DNA of 64,000 nt from Linnemannia hyalina (GCA_019671135.1 JAHRHY010000028.1:225323-289322), one strand, 5' to 3'. Shown: positions 24,301-34,699, numbered from the stretch's first letter. The notes: generated by a model from the letters alone, not told the origin. Numbers and translations: made by a program.

Positions 24301-25244
24301 CCCTCAACGCTCGCATTGTCGAGTTGACCGAGAGGGCCACCGAGAACACCAAGAAGGCCGAAGAGCAGTCTTCTACCTTGAACAAGCGCATTGAGGAGTT
24401 GCAGAAGGAGGTTGCCACCAAGGAGACCAGCCATAAGACTGTCATCACCGAGAAGGAGACCCTTGCCGCCGAGTTGGCTACTGTTGCTGCCTCGCACGAG
24501 ACTGCCAAGAAGGCTCACGATGCCGTCCACAAGGAGAAGGCCGATCTCGAGGCCGCTGTCGCTGCCAAGACTGCCGAGGTTGAGGCCTTGATCAAGGAGA
24601 AGGAGACCCTCGCCAAGGAGAAGGAAACTCTTGCCAAGGAGCACTCTTCCAAGTCCGAGTCGACCGATGCTTTGAACAAGGAGAAGGAAACCCTCTCTGC
24701 CGCTGTTGCTACTAAGGTCGCCGAGGTCGAGACCTTGTCCAAGGAGAAGGAGGCCCTCGCTGCCGAGAAAGATGCTTTGACTGCTGAGCTCTCTGTTGCT
24801 ATTGAGGCCAAGAAGACTGTCGATGCCGAGTTGGAGACTTTGATCGAGGCCTCGGAGGTCACCAAGGGCGAGTTGGAGGCCGAGCAGGCCGTGTTGTCTG
24901 CCCGCGTTGCCCAGTTGGAGTCCGAGTTGAGCCAGGCCCAGGTTCAGGCCAAGAAGGTCAACATTGCTGCTGCCACCACCAACGGTGCCACTACCAGCAA
25001 CGGTGCCGCCGCTGCCAGCGACAAGGTTGTTGTTGAGGAGGTCGAGTCTGTGGAGGAGGACAACAATAACGAGGATGGTGAGGAGAACGACTCTGTTGAG
25101 GGTGATGTCAATGTGCCCAACGGCGAGAAGAAGAAGAAGAAGAAGAAGAAGAACAAGAAGAAGTCTGCCGCCGCCGCTGCCGGAGCCACGGAGGAGAAGA
25201 TTGATGTTCAGGAGAAGGAGGGCGTCGCCGTTGCCACCTTTTAA
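21366..25244 (+). CDS. Membrane-anchored coiled-coil protein (p180/kinectin-like architecture)
   Basis: Exons 21366-21568 and 22574-25244 join across a 1,005-bp intron to 957 residues. An in-frame ATG at 21240 would add 42 residues, but the 21366 start places a single transmembrane segment (TTITIGLVVAGAGAAYVY) right at the N-terminus as a signal anchor. Next come an Ala/Lys/Pro-rich region with about seven tandem VEPVKV-type hexapeptides (22979-23100) and a coiled coil of ~550 residues built on Lys-Glu-Thr/Ala heptads. The end is an acidic stretch followed by a run of lysines. This layout resembles ER ribosome-binding protein p180 and kinectin, which tether ribosomes or motors to the ER. That is an inference from architecture, since no domain homology is visible. 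Codon use is strongly biased, suggesting abundant protein. Confidence 0.8.
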
Positions 25245-25661
25245 GTGCGCACAAGGATGGGCATGATCTATGTATATTCTGAGCTTTTTTTCTGTCTTGC
25301 TTTGTCTTCTCTTTTTTTTTCTTAGTCAATCCTTCTTTTGTTTTTATCGTTTCTTTGTTCTTTATTGCACTCTTCTCTGTTCAACACTACATTTCCCTCC
25401 CCATAATGACCGTTTCTTTTGCTACTCTCCATTTGCACTTGTTACTCTACAAATAAAAAAAAAGTGGTGCGATTCGCAGCCATTGCTAGAATTTTTTACA
25501 TGTAACAAATTACGATAAGATCGCGTGTCTGCAGGAATGCCTCATCTTGTAACTTGTTGGACGAACAAGGCGAAACACGCTCCATTGTTTTTCACCTTAA
25601 TTTGCTTCATCAGACAGAAACCATAACACTTTAACGCACGTAGGCACAGACAACATGTAAG
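25245..25661. other. 3' flank of the coiled-coil gene
   Basis: T-rich 3' UTR with CAAATAAAAAAAAA near 25450 as the probable polyadenylation site, then unremarkable sequence up to the poly(T) tract that starts the repeat zone. Confidence 0.5.
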
Positions 25662-26208
25662 TTTTTTTTTTTTTTTTTTTTTTTGGGCACAAAGTCCAGG
25701 GAAGTGAAACCTCTTCCAATCTTATAGCCCAAAGGCCTTTCGATCCAGGTGCGGGTACAGAGCAGTCTGCCTTCTAGGGTCCACTTGGAGTGGTAGGCGC
25801 GGTTCTCGGGTTTCCAAGCTGATTAGCCTCTTCTACCCTCGCACTCTGGTTACAGTGTCACATTGATTTTCTGCATGGTAGCTTAGGTGAGTCACTGTAA
25901 CGGATAGGCACCAACGTTTAAACGCTGGTAGTGTGGTCATTCCACTAAAACACTCCCCCGGACTCGGCGGTTGGACTACAGCCCCTCCCATACCATAAGG
26001 CGTCGGCTTCAGGTGTATATATCGTTTTTTACCCCGTGTCTTCAAGGCGATGCGCCCACAGGTCGTCCAGTTAGGTTGGCATCGCCTGAGAGACGAACCG
26101 AGCCACTGATGCAACGTCGGCGGTCGGTCTCGGTCCCCCTTTCTGCGTCCTCTCACCAGACCACTCTGGGCCTAGCGAAACTTCGTGAACCTCTCCATCT
26201 AAGATGAT
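25662..26208 (-). mobile_element. Poly(A)-tailed insertion, SINE-like or truncated retroelement
   Basis: A T23 run at 25662-25684 is the poly(A) tail of a minus-strand insertion of about 547 bp. The flanks carry a near-perfect direct repeat: AACATGTAAGT (25652-25662) and AACATTTAAGT (26209-26219), 10 of 11 identical, consistent with a target-site duplication from target-primed reverse transcription. The body has a G/C-rich minus strand unlike its surroundings and a 107-codon minus frame (25833-26156) with no recognisable domain. I see no reverse transcriptase, so the element would be non-autonomous, probably mobilised by an L1-like LINE such as the one at 51.5 kb. Confidence 0.5.
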
Positions 26209-26245
26209 AACATTTAAGTACGCATCAAACTCGGATCAAATTGTT

Positions 26246-26338
26246 GGTAGTGAACAAAGCAAGGATTGAAAGAGCTGACATCGAAGGATCAAAAAGCAAC
26301 GTCGCTATGAACGCTTCGCTGCCACAAGCCTGTTATCC
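26246..26338 (-). repeat. 28S rRNA-derived repeat fragment, copy 1
   Basis: On the minus strand this reads GGATAACAGGCTTGTGGC and continues with ~65 nt closely matching the 28S rRNA region just upstream of the conserved ATGTCGGCTC. It then diverges and reaches TTTGTTCACTACC, which resembles the 28S TTGTTCACCCAC further on. Copy 3 (57.2 kb) shares this derived ending, so the two probably stem from one repeat family rather than from rDNA independently. Confidence 0.6.
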
Positions 26339-26570
26339 AAGATTTGAGTGAGGGGGGGTGACGTTAAGAATAGGGGGTGACGTTAAGAGTGATAGAACCT
26401 GCAACCGGCCCATTCAACACAGATACGCGCAAGAGGCTCAACCCACTAGAAATCAACCAACACAACCTCCAAGGCAAATGTTGAACAGCCCTTAATTCGA
26501 GCGCGTGAAAGAAAAAAAGAGAAAAGGAAGAGAGGAGACGTTGTTCTAACGAACAAATCTATAGAACAAT

Positions 26571-26950
26571 GGGCTTAATCTCAGCAGATCGTAGCAACAA
26601 GGCTACTCTACTGCTTACAATACCCCGTTCAATTAAAGTCGTCTGCAATGGATTTATCTCTTCCAATATTTGAAATTAACATTAGCAGGAACCTCACAAA
26701 GCCTCTCCGCTCTGCAAGATAATCCTACGTTCATATGATTCAGGACCGTGGGTATATTCGTATTCAACTAAAAATGGCACAAGGCGGTAATCGTCGCATT
26801 CTAGCACGGGTTCTGACTTAGAGGCGTTCAGCCATAACCCAACGGATGATAGCTTCGGGCCATTGCCTGCTCAGGCAGGCCCAAATACCAATTATCCGAT
26901 GAACGGTTCTTCTCGTACTAAGTTCAATTACTATTGCAACAACATTTCAA

Positions 26951-27005
<55 letters not shown>

Positions 27006-27049
27006 ATTAGTGGGTGAACAATCCAACGCTTACTGAATTCTGCTTCAGT

Positions 27050-27085
<36 letters not shown>

Positions 27086-27129
27086 AACGTCGCTATGAAT
27101 GCTTGGCTACCACAAGCCGGTTACCTGTG
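26571..27129 (-). pseudogene. 28S rRNA 3'-terminal fragment (copy 2), degenerate
   Basis: About 560 nt on the minus strand match the 3' end of eukaryotic 28S rRNA. The segment begins within CACAGGGATAACTGGCTTG (here CACAGGTAACCGGCTTG). It includes the GTTCACCCACTAATAGGGAACGTGAGC block and the sarcin-ricin region GTACGAGAAGAAC (canonical GTACGAGAGGAAC). It ends at the TTAAGCCC terminus. The sequence is collinear but carries many substitutions, including one in the normally invariant sarcin-ricin loop. It is therefore a dead copy, not a functional rDNA unit. No 18S or 5.8S is nearby. Confidence 0.8.
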
Positions 27130-27557
27130 ATGACAAGATCTAATGAAAACTAAACCAAAAAAGTTAAAAACCAATATCCACCCAGGTCTCTGCTAATAGG
27201 ATCCATATGCTCTGAAAGGAAAGGAGACCTCACAGAAGATGCCAAATCATATGAATTGCATGAACTACATGTCATGCTTTCTCACCTGAAAGATATTGAT
27301 GGATAAGACTAGAAAGGTTGCCCGTGGGCGATGCCACAGGTGTGGGGAGTTGTATTTGTTGTAAAAAGCGTTTAAGATGGGTGTAAGGGGATCTGTTTTG
27401 TAAAGTGTATATTAGGGATGTGGGTCTTCTTCAAAGAGTTATTAAAATTAAGTGTCACAGTATTTTAGAATGTTCTTCTGCTTCATCTTCCTATGACTCC
27501 ACCAGCTCCCGCTACTGCGCCACTACTTACCACGCCTCCGACCCTTCTGTACATTAG
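27130..27557. other. AT-rich spacer before the LRR gene
   Basis: No gene seen. It contains possible repeat sequence of unknown origin up to the TATA box of the F-box-LRR gene. Confidence 0.4.
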
Positions 27558-27565
27558 TATAAATA
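27558..27565 (+). promoter_or_regulatory. TATA box of the F-box-LRR gene
   Basis: TATAAATA lies 350 bp upstream of the ATG at 27916 and is followed by CT-rich sequence typical of a transcription start region. This argues that the open frame between 27493 and 27915 is leader, not protein. Confidence 0.5.
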
Positions 27566-27915
27566 CCCCAGTCTTCTTGTACCATAAAACGGGATTTTCC
27601 TCTAGCCTCTTCCACTTTCCCTTAATACTTTTGTCTCTTTCTTGTCTCTCTCTTGCTTCGTTCTCTTGTTCATTCCCTCATTCACACTCTCTTGCTCTGT
27701 TGCTATTACAATTAGTGTCTGTTATCCTTCATATCTTTATCCACGTCATTGACTACTTTACAACATCACCGTCATCTTGCTCATCCTCTTCATTTCATTC
27801 CTTCTTCCTTATCTCTTTCTTTCCTCACTTCTCCTTCGTTATCGCACCTTCTTACAACCCCATCATCACCATCCTCGTCATTATCCCCGTCACGCTTGTC
27901 ACACTTTTCATCGTT

Positions 27916-30177
27916 ATGATTAAGACATTTTGGATACATCCTCTCGATCTATATGAGATTCGCTCAATAATTGCCAGCAGTCTTGGCCTTCAAGACCTCG
28001 CGTCTTGTGCGCGTGTGAGTCAGGATTGGAACAACTCATTTACACCGTCACTCTATAACTCTGTCGTGTTGTCGAAACATGGCCCGAGCATGGAATCTGT
28101 TGAGAGAAACAAGCACCTTATACAACGCCTAACGATTCGGAGCTCTGCCTATGAAAAACTATTATTACCATCTGCACGAAACAAAGTAATTTCTAGCATC
28201 ATGGCCAACTCGACTCTGACCACTTTGGACTTGAACGACAACTCGATCGGGGACAACGGAGCTGTTGCGCTGTCTGAGGCACTCAAGACCAACTCGACTC
28301 TGACCACTTTGTACTTGGGGGCCAACTCAATCGGGGCCAACGGAGCTGTGGCGCTCTCTGAGGCACTCAAGACCAACTCGACTCTGACCACTTTGGACTT
28401 GTGGGACAACTCGATCGAGGACAACGGAGCTGTTGCGCTGTCTGAGGCACTCAAGACCAACTCGACTCTGACCACTTTGTACTTGGGTTGCGACTCGATC
28501 GGGGACAACGGAGCTGTGGCGCTGTCTGAGGCACTCAAGACCAACTCCACTCTGACCACTTTGAACTTGAACGACAACTCGATCGGGGATAACGAAGCTG
28601 TTGCGCTGTCTGAGGTACTCAAGACCAACTCGACTCTGACCACTTTGGACTTGGGGGCCAACTCGATCGGGGCCAACGGAGCTCAGGCGTTGTCTGAGGC
28701 ACTCAAGACCAACTCCACTCTGACCACTTTGAACTTGAACGACAACTCGATCGGGGACAACGGAGCTGTTGTGCTGTCTGAGGCACTCAGGACCAACTCC
28801 ACTCTGACCTCTTTAGACTTGGGAGACAACTCGATCGGAGACAATGGAGCTGTTGCGCTGTCTGAGGCACTCAAGACCAACTCGACTCTAACCACTTTGG
28901 ACTTGAACGACAACTCGATCGGGGACAACGGAGCTCAGGCGCTGTCTGAGGTACTCAAGACCAACTCGACTCTCACCACTTTGAACTTGAGGCACAACTC
29001 GATCGGAGACAATGGAGCTCAGGCGCTGTCTGAGGTACTCAAGACCAACTCGACTCTGACCACTTTGGACTTGGAGGGCAACTCGATCGGGGACAACGGA
29101 ACTGTGGCGCTGTCTGAGGCACTCAAGACCAACTCAACTCTAACCACTTTGAAGTTGGAGGCCAACTCGATCGGGGCCAACGGAGCTGTGGCGTTCTCTG
29201 AGGCACTCAAGACCAACTCGACTCTGACCACTTTGAACTTGAACGACAACTCGATCAGAGACAACGGAGCTGTTGCGCTGTCTGAGGCACTCAAGACCAA
29301 CTCGACTCTCACCACTTTGAATTTGAGGGGCAACTCGATCTGGTTCAAAGGGTTGCAGGCGATGTTTGAGGCTCTCAAGTCCAACTCGACTCTGACCACT
29401 TTGGACTTGCTGAACGACTCGATCGGGAACGATGGAGCTAAGGCGATGTTTGAGGCTCTCAAGTCCAACTCGACTCTGACCACTTTGGACTTGCTGGACG
29501 ACCCGATCGGGGCCAACGGAGCTGTGGCGCTGTCTGAGGCACTCAGGACCAACTCCACTCTGACCACTTTGAAGTTGGAGGGCAACTCGGTTGGGGACAA
29601 CGGAGCCGTTGCGCTGTCTGAGGCACTCAAGACCAACTCCACTCTGACCTCTTTAGACTTGGGAGACAACTCGATCGGAGACAATGGAGCTGTTGCGCTG
29701 TCTGAGGCACTCAAGACCAACTCGACTCTGACCACTTTGGACTTGTGGGACAACTCGATCGGGGACAACGGAGCTGTGGCGCTGTCTGAGGCACTCAAGA
29801 CCAACTCGACTCTGAACACTTTGGACTTGGAGGGCAACTCGATCGGGGCCAACGGAGCTGTTGCGCTGTCTGAGGCACTCAAGACCAACTCGACCCTGAC
29901 CACTTTGTACTTGGGGGCCAACTCGATCGGGGCCAACGGAGCTGTTGCGCTGTCTGAGGCACTCAAGACCAACTCGACTCTGACCACTTTGGATTTGGAG
30001 GGCAACTCGATCGGGGACAACGGAGCTGTTGCGCTGACTGAGGCACTCAAGACCAACTCGACTCTAACCACTTTGAAGTTGGAGGGCAACTCGATCGGGG
30101 ACAACGGAGCTCAGGCGCTGTCTAAGGCATGCAACACCAACTCGATTGTGACCATTATTGGCGTACGAGGTTTATAG
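27916..30177 (+). CDS. F-box-like / leucine-rich repeat (RNI, NLRC3-type) protein
   Basis: The protein has 753 residues from the ATG at 27916. The frame is open further upstream to 27493, but that part is a hydrophobic low-complexity translation of a CT-rich leader. Residues ~1-55 (HPLDLYEIRSIIASSL then LASCARVSQDWNNSF) resemble the divergent F-box of fungal LRR proteins, which recruit SCF ubiquitin ligase. From residue 98 there are 23 complete 28-residue repeats of the ribonuclease-inhibitor class, consensus NSTLTTLDLxxNSIGDNGAVALSEALKT, and a short C-terminal cap. Repeats 14-16 are the most diverged (MFEALKS). Such superhelices bind protein partners. The target is unknown. The repeats are nearly identical at DNA level, pointing to recent amplification or gene conversion. 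Confidence 0.85.
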   Translation: MIKTFWIHPLDLYEIRSIIASSLGLQDLASCARVSQDWNNSFTPSLYNSVVLSKHGPSMESVERNKHLIQRLTIRSSAYEKLLLPSARNKVISSIMANSTLTTLDLNDNSIGDNGAVALSEALKTNSTLTTLYLGANSIGANGAVALSEALKTNSTLTTLDLWDNSIEDNGAVALSEALKTNSTLTTLYLGCDSIGDNGAVALSEALKTNSTLTTLNLNDNSIGDNEAVALSEVLKTNSTLTTLDLGANSIGANGAQALSEALKTNSTLTTLNLNDNSIGDNGAVVLSEALRTNSTLTSLDLGDNSIGDNGAVALSEALKTNSTLTTLDLNDNSIGDNGAQALSEVLKTNSTLTTLNLRHNSIGDNGAQALSEVLKTNSTLTTLDLEGNSIGDNGTVALSEALKTNSTLTTLKLEANSIGANGAVAFSEALKTNSTLTTLNLNDNSIRDNGAVALSEALKTNSTLTTLNLRGNSIWFKGLQAMFEALKSNSTLTTLDLLNDSIGNDGAKAMFEALKSNSTLTTLDLLDDPIGANGAVALSEALRTNSTLTTLKLEGNSVGDNGAVALSEALKTNSTLTSLDLGDNSIGDNGAVALSEALKTNSTLTTLDLWDNSIGDNGAVALSEALKTNSTLNTLDLEGNSIGANGAVALSEALKTNSTLTTLYLGANSIGANGAVALSEALKTNSTLTTLDLEGNSIGDNGAVALTEALKTNSTLTTLKLEGNSIGDNGAQALSKACNTNSIVTIIGVRGL
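28207..30138 (+). repeat. 23 tandem 84-bp coding repeats
   Basis: Exactly 23 x 84 bp fit between 28207 and 30138, each unit encoding one 28-residue LRR. Several non-adjacent units (for example repeats 8 and 18) encode identical protein and nearly identical DNA, consistent with unequal crossing-over. Confidence 0.92.
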
Positions 30178-30892
30178 CCCATAAGGAGCATTCACATCCA
30201 AAGGTGCAGCGCATACGACAACAAGAAGTAGGGGGATCTTCAAGCTGGAGGAACATGGCGGCAATTGTCCACAGAGCTTGAGTGGGCAAATGAGTGTGAC
30301 TGTTTACAGCAAAATGTCATAAAAGAGAGCAAAAATCAGTTCTGCTGTGTGTCCTGTTGGGTCCTCTTTGCTTCTTCGCCCTCCCTCTCATCTCGCATCC
30401 CTCCCATGACTATTTCTTTCTTCCCCCACATTTTTCTTTGGCGATTTTTTTTTTTGTCTTCCATTTCAAACATTCCCACGCCGCTTATCCCACAAAGCAA
30501 AAAAAGCGCACGGTGTAGCTGAACGCACAGGTCGCGTGTAAATTTTTTCGACACCCGCTTTCTTTCTCGAGGACAAGGAGAAGGAGCACGACGTGACTTG
30601 TAACAACAACAGCAAAACCCTCCCCACCCACCCCACGTCTTTACTTTTCGACTTACCAAGCTACAAAACACACGGGAGGAAACAAAATGACGTTTGAGAT
30701 ATGGACCTCAGTCACCCAGCAGCAACGAGCGATGAGACAAATGTGGTGGTACCAGTCGCTCAGGATGGAGGACGACGGGGAGGAGGTGATGACTTCAGGG
30801 AAACAATGAATCGCAAGGCTACACCAGTGTCGATTCTCAATACCCATACTGTAGCCATATGTAGAGGAGGATGGCGGCCCCTTCATGTGCAG
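30178..30892. other. Intergenic region downstream of the LRR gene
   Basis: 3' flank of the LRR gene. It has T-rich and A-rich tracts. No RNA gene or conserved frame is seen. Confidence 0.45.
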
Positions 30893-31341
30893 AGGATATA
30901 AAAAGGCATATAAAAAATATCCAAAGCCCAAGGAATGGAGTGTTGACTTCCAGAACACGGAATAAAATAGCAATAGACAGCACAATTTTTTTTAAAATGT
31001 AATCTCTCCCTTGTATTTCACGACAAAGATACAGTTGAGAGTATAGGTGCTTTAGATGATCACATACAAGAACTACTCCCCTTAATCTCGCAGTGATGGG
31101 TACAGTTTAATAGTAGATGGAGACATTCAAGAGATTGGTGAGCAAAAAATAAGAAGACTTTGTTGTTTGAAGAATATCATGGTGTTTAGTAGGATAGTCA
31201 AACAAAAAATGTCACAATGGTTGTCTTACATGCTTGGTATCATATATACATTCTCATCTCATAGTTGCTATGGATACCGTCGAGATCTACAGAGATGTAA
31301 CAAACACCATATGATAATTTGGACGTGAAAGGCCTCCATGC
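30893..31341 (-). repeat. Dispersed repeat, copy A (inverted relative to 63.4 kb)
   Basis: The reverse complement aligns end to end with 63405-63885, by eye around four fifths identical with a few indels. Shared landmarks on the minus strand are GGAGGCCTTTCA, TTACATCTCTG, TGACTATCCTACTAAACACC, TATGTGATCATCTAAAGCAC and CCTTGGGCTTTGGATATTTT. No intact ORF. Copy B retains a CxxC...LW-like frame suggestive of the zinc-finger end of a LINE ORF2. Confidence 0.75.
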
Positions 31342-31444
31342 ATCAGCGATTTATTGTTTAGAGAGCGGTCTTTGGTGCGGTGCAGGGACTTGAGTGAAAA
31401 AAACAACAACTAAACGCCCGTATGGACCGTGATGTATTTTTTTT

Positions 31445-33353
31445 TTGTTCAACTTGAATAGGATTACAATAACAAGATCCGGAGATGAGGTATCACCCCA
31501 ACGCGACTTCACTAGTAGCACTCCAATCAATGGCGTACCCCTTCCCCAACTCAACAGCACCTGCACCTGCACCGCTACAACAGGACCAGCGGCAGTACCG
31601 GCTTTCGGAGAAGGATCCGGAGGGTACCCGCAAGGAATAAGAGTTGGAGTGTATTCGGTCCCGACAACGCCGGTTGAGTATTGTAACTTGGCGCGGAGCA
31701 GGATCGACTCTTCTGCGACCATGATCCCCATCACCACAACAGCAGCAATGGCAGCAGGGGAGAGGGCAGCAACGAGTTCCAAGGGATCGCCCATCTTTTC
31801 GGGAGGTTCCTCACAGGATAAGACTAAATCGCCACGGATTTCGAGACTGCGCAAGAGTGGAAGGGCCAAGGCCATCGGAGCTGGGGGTCGGGTTCGGGTC
31901 TGGAAAGGGGGGATATGATGATGAAAGAGGAGTGGGAGAAGGGGGAGGAGGGTATGAGCCACAGATGATGATCGAGATTGAAAAGATCTTGAGACGAGAG
32001 GATATGTTGAGCGATTTTATCCCACCACGGCAGGCCATGCACTCTGATGAGTCGGATTCGATTGGGATGAGGACGTTAATATCGACGGTGGAACTAGTGG
32101 CGATTGTAATGGGAAGAAGAAGAAGAAGAAGAAGGGGGAGGATGAGAGGTCGACGTGGCAGCAGTTGGCGCCCTTCTTGCGGATGATTATTCTTATTGTT
32201 GCGGTTGCGCCTATCCCTGCATTGCCTGCGGTGTTGACGGGGATCTTTCTGAAGGCGGAAGACGACTTATAGGACCCGGACCGGAGGGATTTGCGAACGT
32301 GGATCACAAATCACGCGGTGGTGTTGGTGTGTGGATGACTGGCGTTCATGTGGTGCATTATCTGCATCAACAACTGAGTTATCAACCTCATCCCCGCGGC
32401 GGCAGTCATGGTGTGTTCGTGGATCACGCCCACAAAATTCGAGACCCCCAAGTCACGACTCTTAATATTCGACCGGACCAAAAAGTATATCAAGTGGTTT
32501 GTCGGTACTTGTTGGGCGCTTGGGGTCGTTTGTGATGTTGTCGAATATAGCGAGGCGAGTAGCAAGTCATACCAATTGTCACCTCCGATATTCCGACTCA
32601 AGTACGTTATGCCGATTCTGACTCCACTTTTTGTTGCACTTATCGTCTGCACGATCGTAGGAGTTCACAAGACGTATGGTATATGACTAAGCGGGGAAAT
32701 AGCAACAACTGGTAGAATAAGAATGTTAGTTTTATTGGCCATGAAACCAACGACCTGACTGATAAACTTATTCGAAATAAGAAGAGATGGCGGAGCGCCT
32801 TTAGAGGCGCAGACATGCTCTTCAACGACGGGTCGAGTCGCGTTGGTTTCCATTTTAACAGCCTGGTTACGTTCCTCCCTTTTGATCCCCAACTTAAGGC
32901 GACACGTTGTATGCATGGCCCTAGTAGGTAGAATGGCGATCAATTGTTAGTACATACCTAGAAGACGAGAAAGACAATTACATAGATGTAGAGTCTTACC
33001 TCCAATTACTAGCCCTGACACTAGTATGGCTCGCATTCCCTCTGACCCTCCTAATTCCGCTGATCTCGTCATAAATACATCATGTTGTCGAAGGAATTTG
33101 AATGTGCTTTCGTGGATGTATTTTACTGTCCCGCATCGTCCCATGTCCTTGCGGCATGGCCCAATCCTTCTCAAGCGCGAGCATAGCATTGTACGTCGTA
33201 TCAGACCTGCCCGAACTCTCATATTATTTCTTCACATATGTGGCGTGGGCGTTGATCCGGGGTCCCTTATTATTGCGACGCATTGAAGAGTCCACACCGG
33301 TCATATCTTCTGTGAGAATAAAGCATCTAGGAACTCCCTTAGTCAGTTGACTG
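31445..33353 (+). pseudogene. Decayed or heavily spliced multi-pass membrane protein gene
   Basis: Coding-like segments lie on the plus strand in shifting frames. A Ser/Thr/Pro-rich start (31445-31918) and an acidic EIEKILRRED region (~31970) come first. Hydrophobic stretches follow, such as MIILIVAVAPIPALPAVLTG (~32184), VVLVCGWLAFMWCIICI (~32318), KKYIKWFVGTCWALGVV (~32482) and ILTPLFVALIVCTIVGV (~32613). Two stop codons interrupt the second block (TAG at ~32271, TGA at ~32373), and more hydrophobic pieces appear to 33353. The layout resembles a fungal mechanosensitive-type channel, but no diagnostic motif is seen. It may be a pseudogene or a real gene with several introns. I could not build a clean splice model. 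Confidence 0.35.
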
Positions 33354-34345
33354 CAGACACCCCATGCTTGCGACATCCACCACGATTCTGAGAGTCTGCT
33401 TTCAGTTGTAAATCGAGACGGGCTTGTCATCTCATACAAATTGAGCCTAGCAACACAAGCAATAATATATATCAGTACAGGCCTTTACCATACAGACTAA
33501 CTATATAATGACAGGGAGCACATGAGACTACTCAAGCTCCTAACCTTCAGGACGGTGACCCAACTTCGTTTTATGGTCGCTGACAGTTTTTACTTCATCG
33601 AAGGTATCCATGCACGTCGAAGTTGCGCTGGCATAAGGGACAGTACTGGGAACATCCCTCTTGAGTACTGAGCAACCCTACGGTGTACGAGTCTATTATG
33701 TCCAACATAGAGGAGTGGGATTGAGCCACATCAACAAGTAAGATATTTCATTATTTAACGCTGAATACCGCCAGGGTAGGGATATTAGTTTCATATTAGA
33801 CTCCTTACTGGCGAATTGTGAGTTCTTGACCGGCTTTGAAAAAGTACATCTTCCACGATAGTACCGGACTTCAAAGTCCACTTTGGTCTAAGAGAGGAAT
33901 GCCAGTGTTGAAGAGATCTCTGTGCGCTGTCAGTAAACTAAACATCACAGATTAAAGACATAGTACATTCAACCGATGAAGCAGATGGCTGTACGGGAAC
34001 ATCATAAGCAAAACCTCGATTTGATTTGTATCGCCTTTTTTTTCCTATTGACCTTATCTTCCTCATGATTTCTCTTGTGGATTTTCGAATGCCTGCTTCC
34101 TTTTGGCTAATGCAATAGTAGCGATATTACAGTGTCAGTTACAAAAACACAAAAAGGTCATATCAATATGCACCAAATGATATGTACACGAAAATGGTTC
34201 AAAGAACTTCGTGGGATCGATCTTCCAATGAAGTAGCATAGAAACCTATAATTACATATGTTGAAGGACGAAATGCATAGTGTCAATAATCAATTTAACT
34301 CTTAAGAACACCAGGTCGCTATCAGGCACATGAAATAGAACATAC
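33354..34345. other. Intergenic or decayed sequence
   Basis: Short frame fragments continue from the left (for example around 33370-33460) without a usable reading frame. Nothing else is recognised. Confidence 0.35.
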
Positions 34346-34624
34346 GGTCATCTGCAATGGGATCGAAATCGTCTGGCACCTTCGTCCGAAATATCACCTA
34401 GACATCAAAAGAATGATTGAGATGAGTTTACAGTTTAAAAAAATATACGAAAAGATTGTTCTTGCTTATCCTCTGATTCATCAAAGAGTCACCGAGCAAG
34501 TACTCACATGAACTTGGCAACGTTCGAGAGTATCCGACCCGGCATCATTAGTTGATTCAACCAGTTTTGATGAAAGCTGGAACTGATGAGGCACGAGCTT
34601 GGACAACAGTATTTCCTCGCTTGG
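34346..34624 (-). pseudogene. Spliced exon remnant of an unrecognised protein
   Basis: Two minus-strand segments, 34624-34508 and 34397-34346, are bounded by good splice signals (TTCCCTTGCAG acceptor, CAT/GTGAGTAC donor, TGTCTAG acceptor, ACC/GTATGT donor). They join in frame into about 56 residues that include ESTNDAGSDTLERCQVHV and FRTKVPDDFDPIADD. This looks protein-like (balanced composition, no low complexity), but I do not recognise the family. No start or further exons could be placed with confidence, so it may be a fragment of a lost gene. Confidence 0.35.
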
Positions 34625-34699
34625 CTGCAAGGGAAAATACTACTGCCCTACCCTTGGTCTTGAAGGTTAACATGGTGAGAGTCTTTTGCCAGGTAGCAA

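Noticed and set aside
26571..27129. Functional rDNA unit
   Set aside because: Only the 3' part of 28S is present, with many substitutions including one in the sarcin-ricin loop, and no 18S, 5.8S or tandem structure.
27493..27915. 141-residue hydrophobic N-terminus of the LRR protein
   Set aside because: A TATA box at 27558 lies inside it, and the composition is a translation of CT-rich leader. The F-box-like segment starts at 27916.
29019..30104. 361-codon antisense ORF opposite the LRR array
   Set aside because: It is a by-product of the 84-bp periodicity. The protein is a monotonous repeat with no known fold and the sense strand clearly encodes an LRR.
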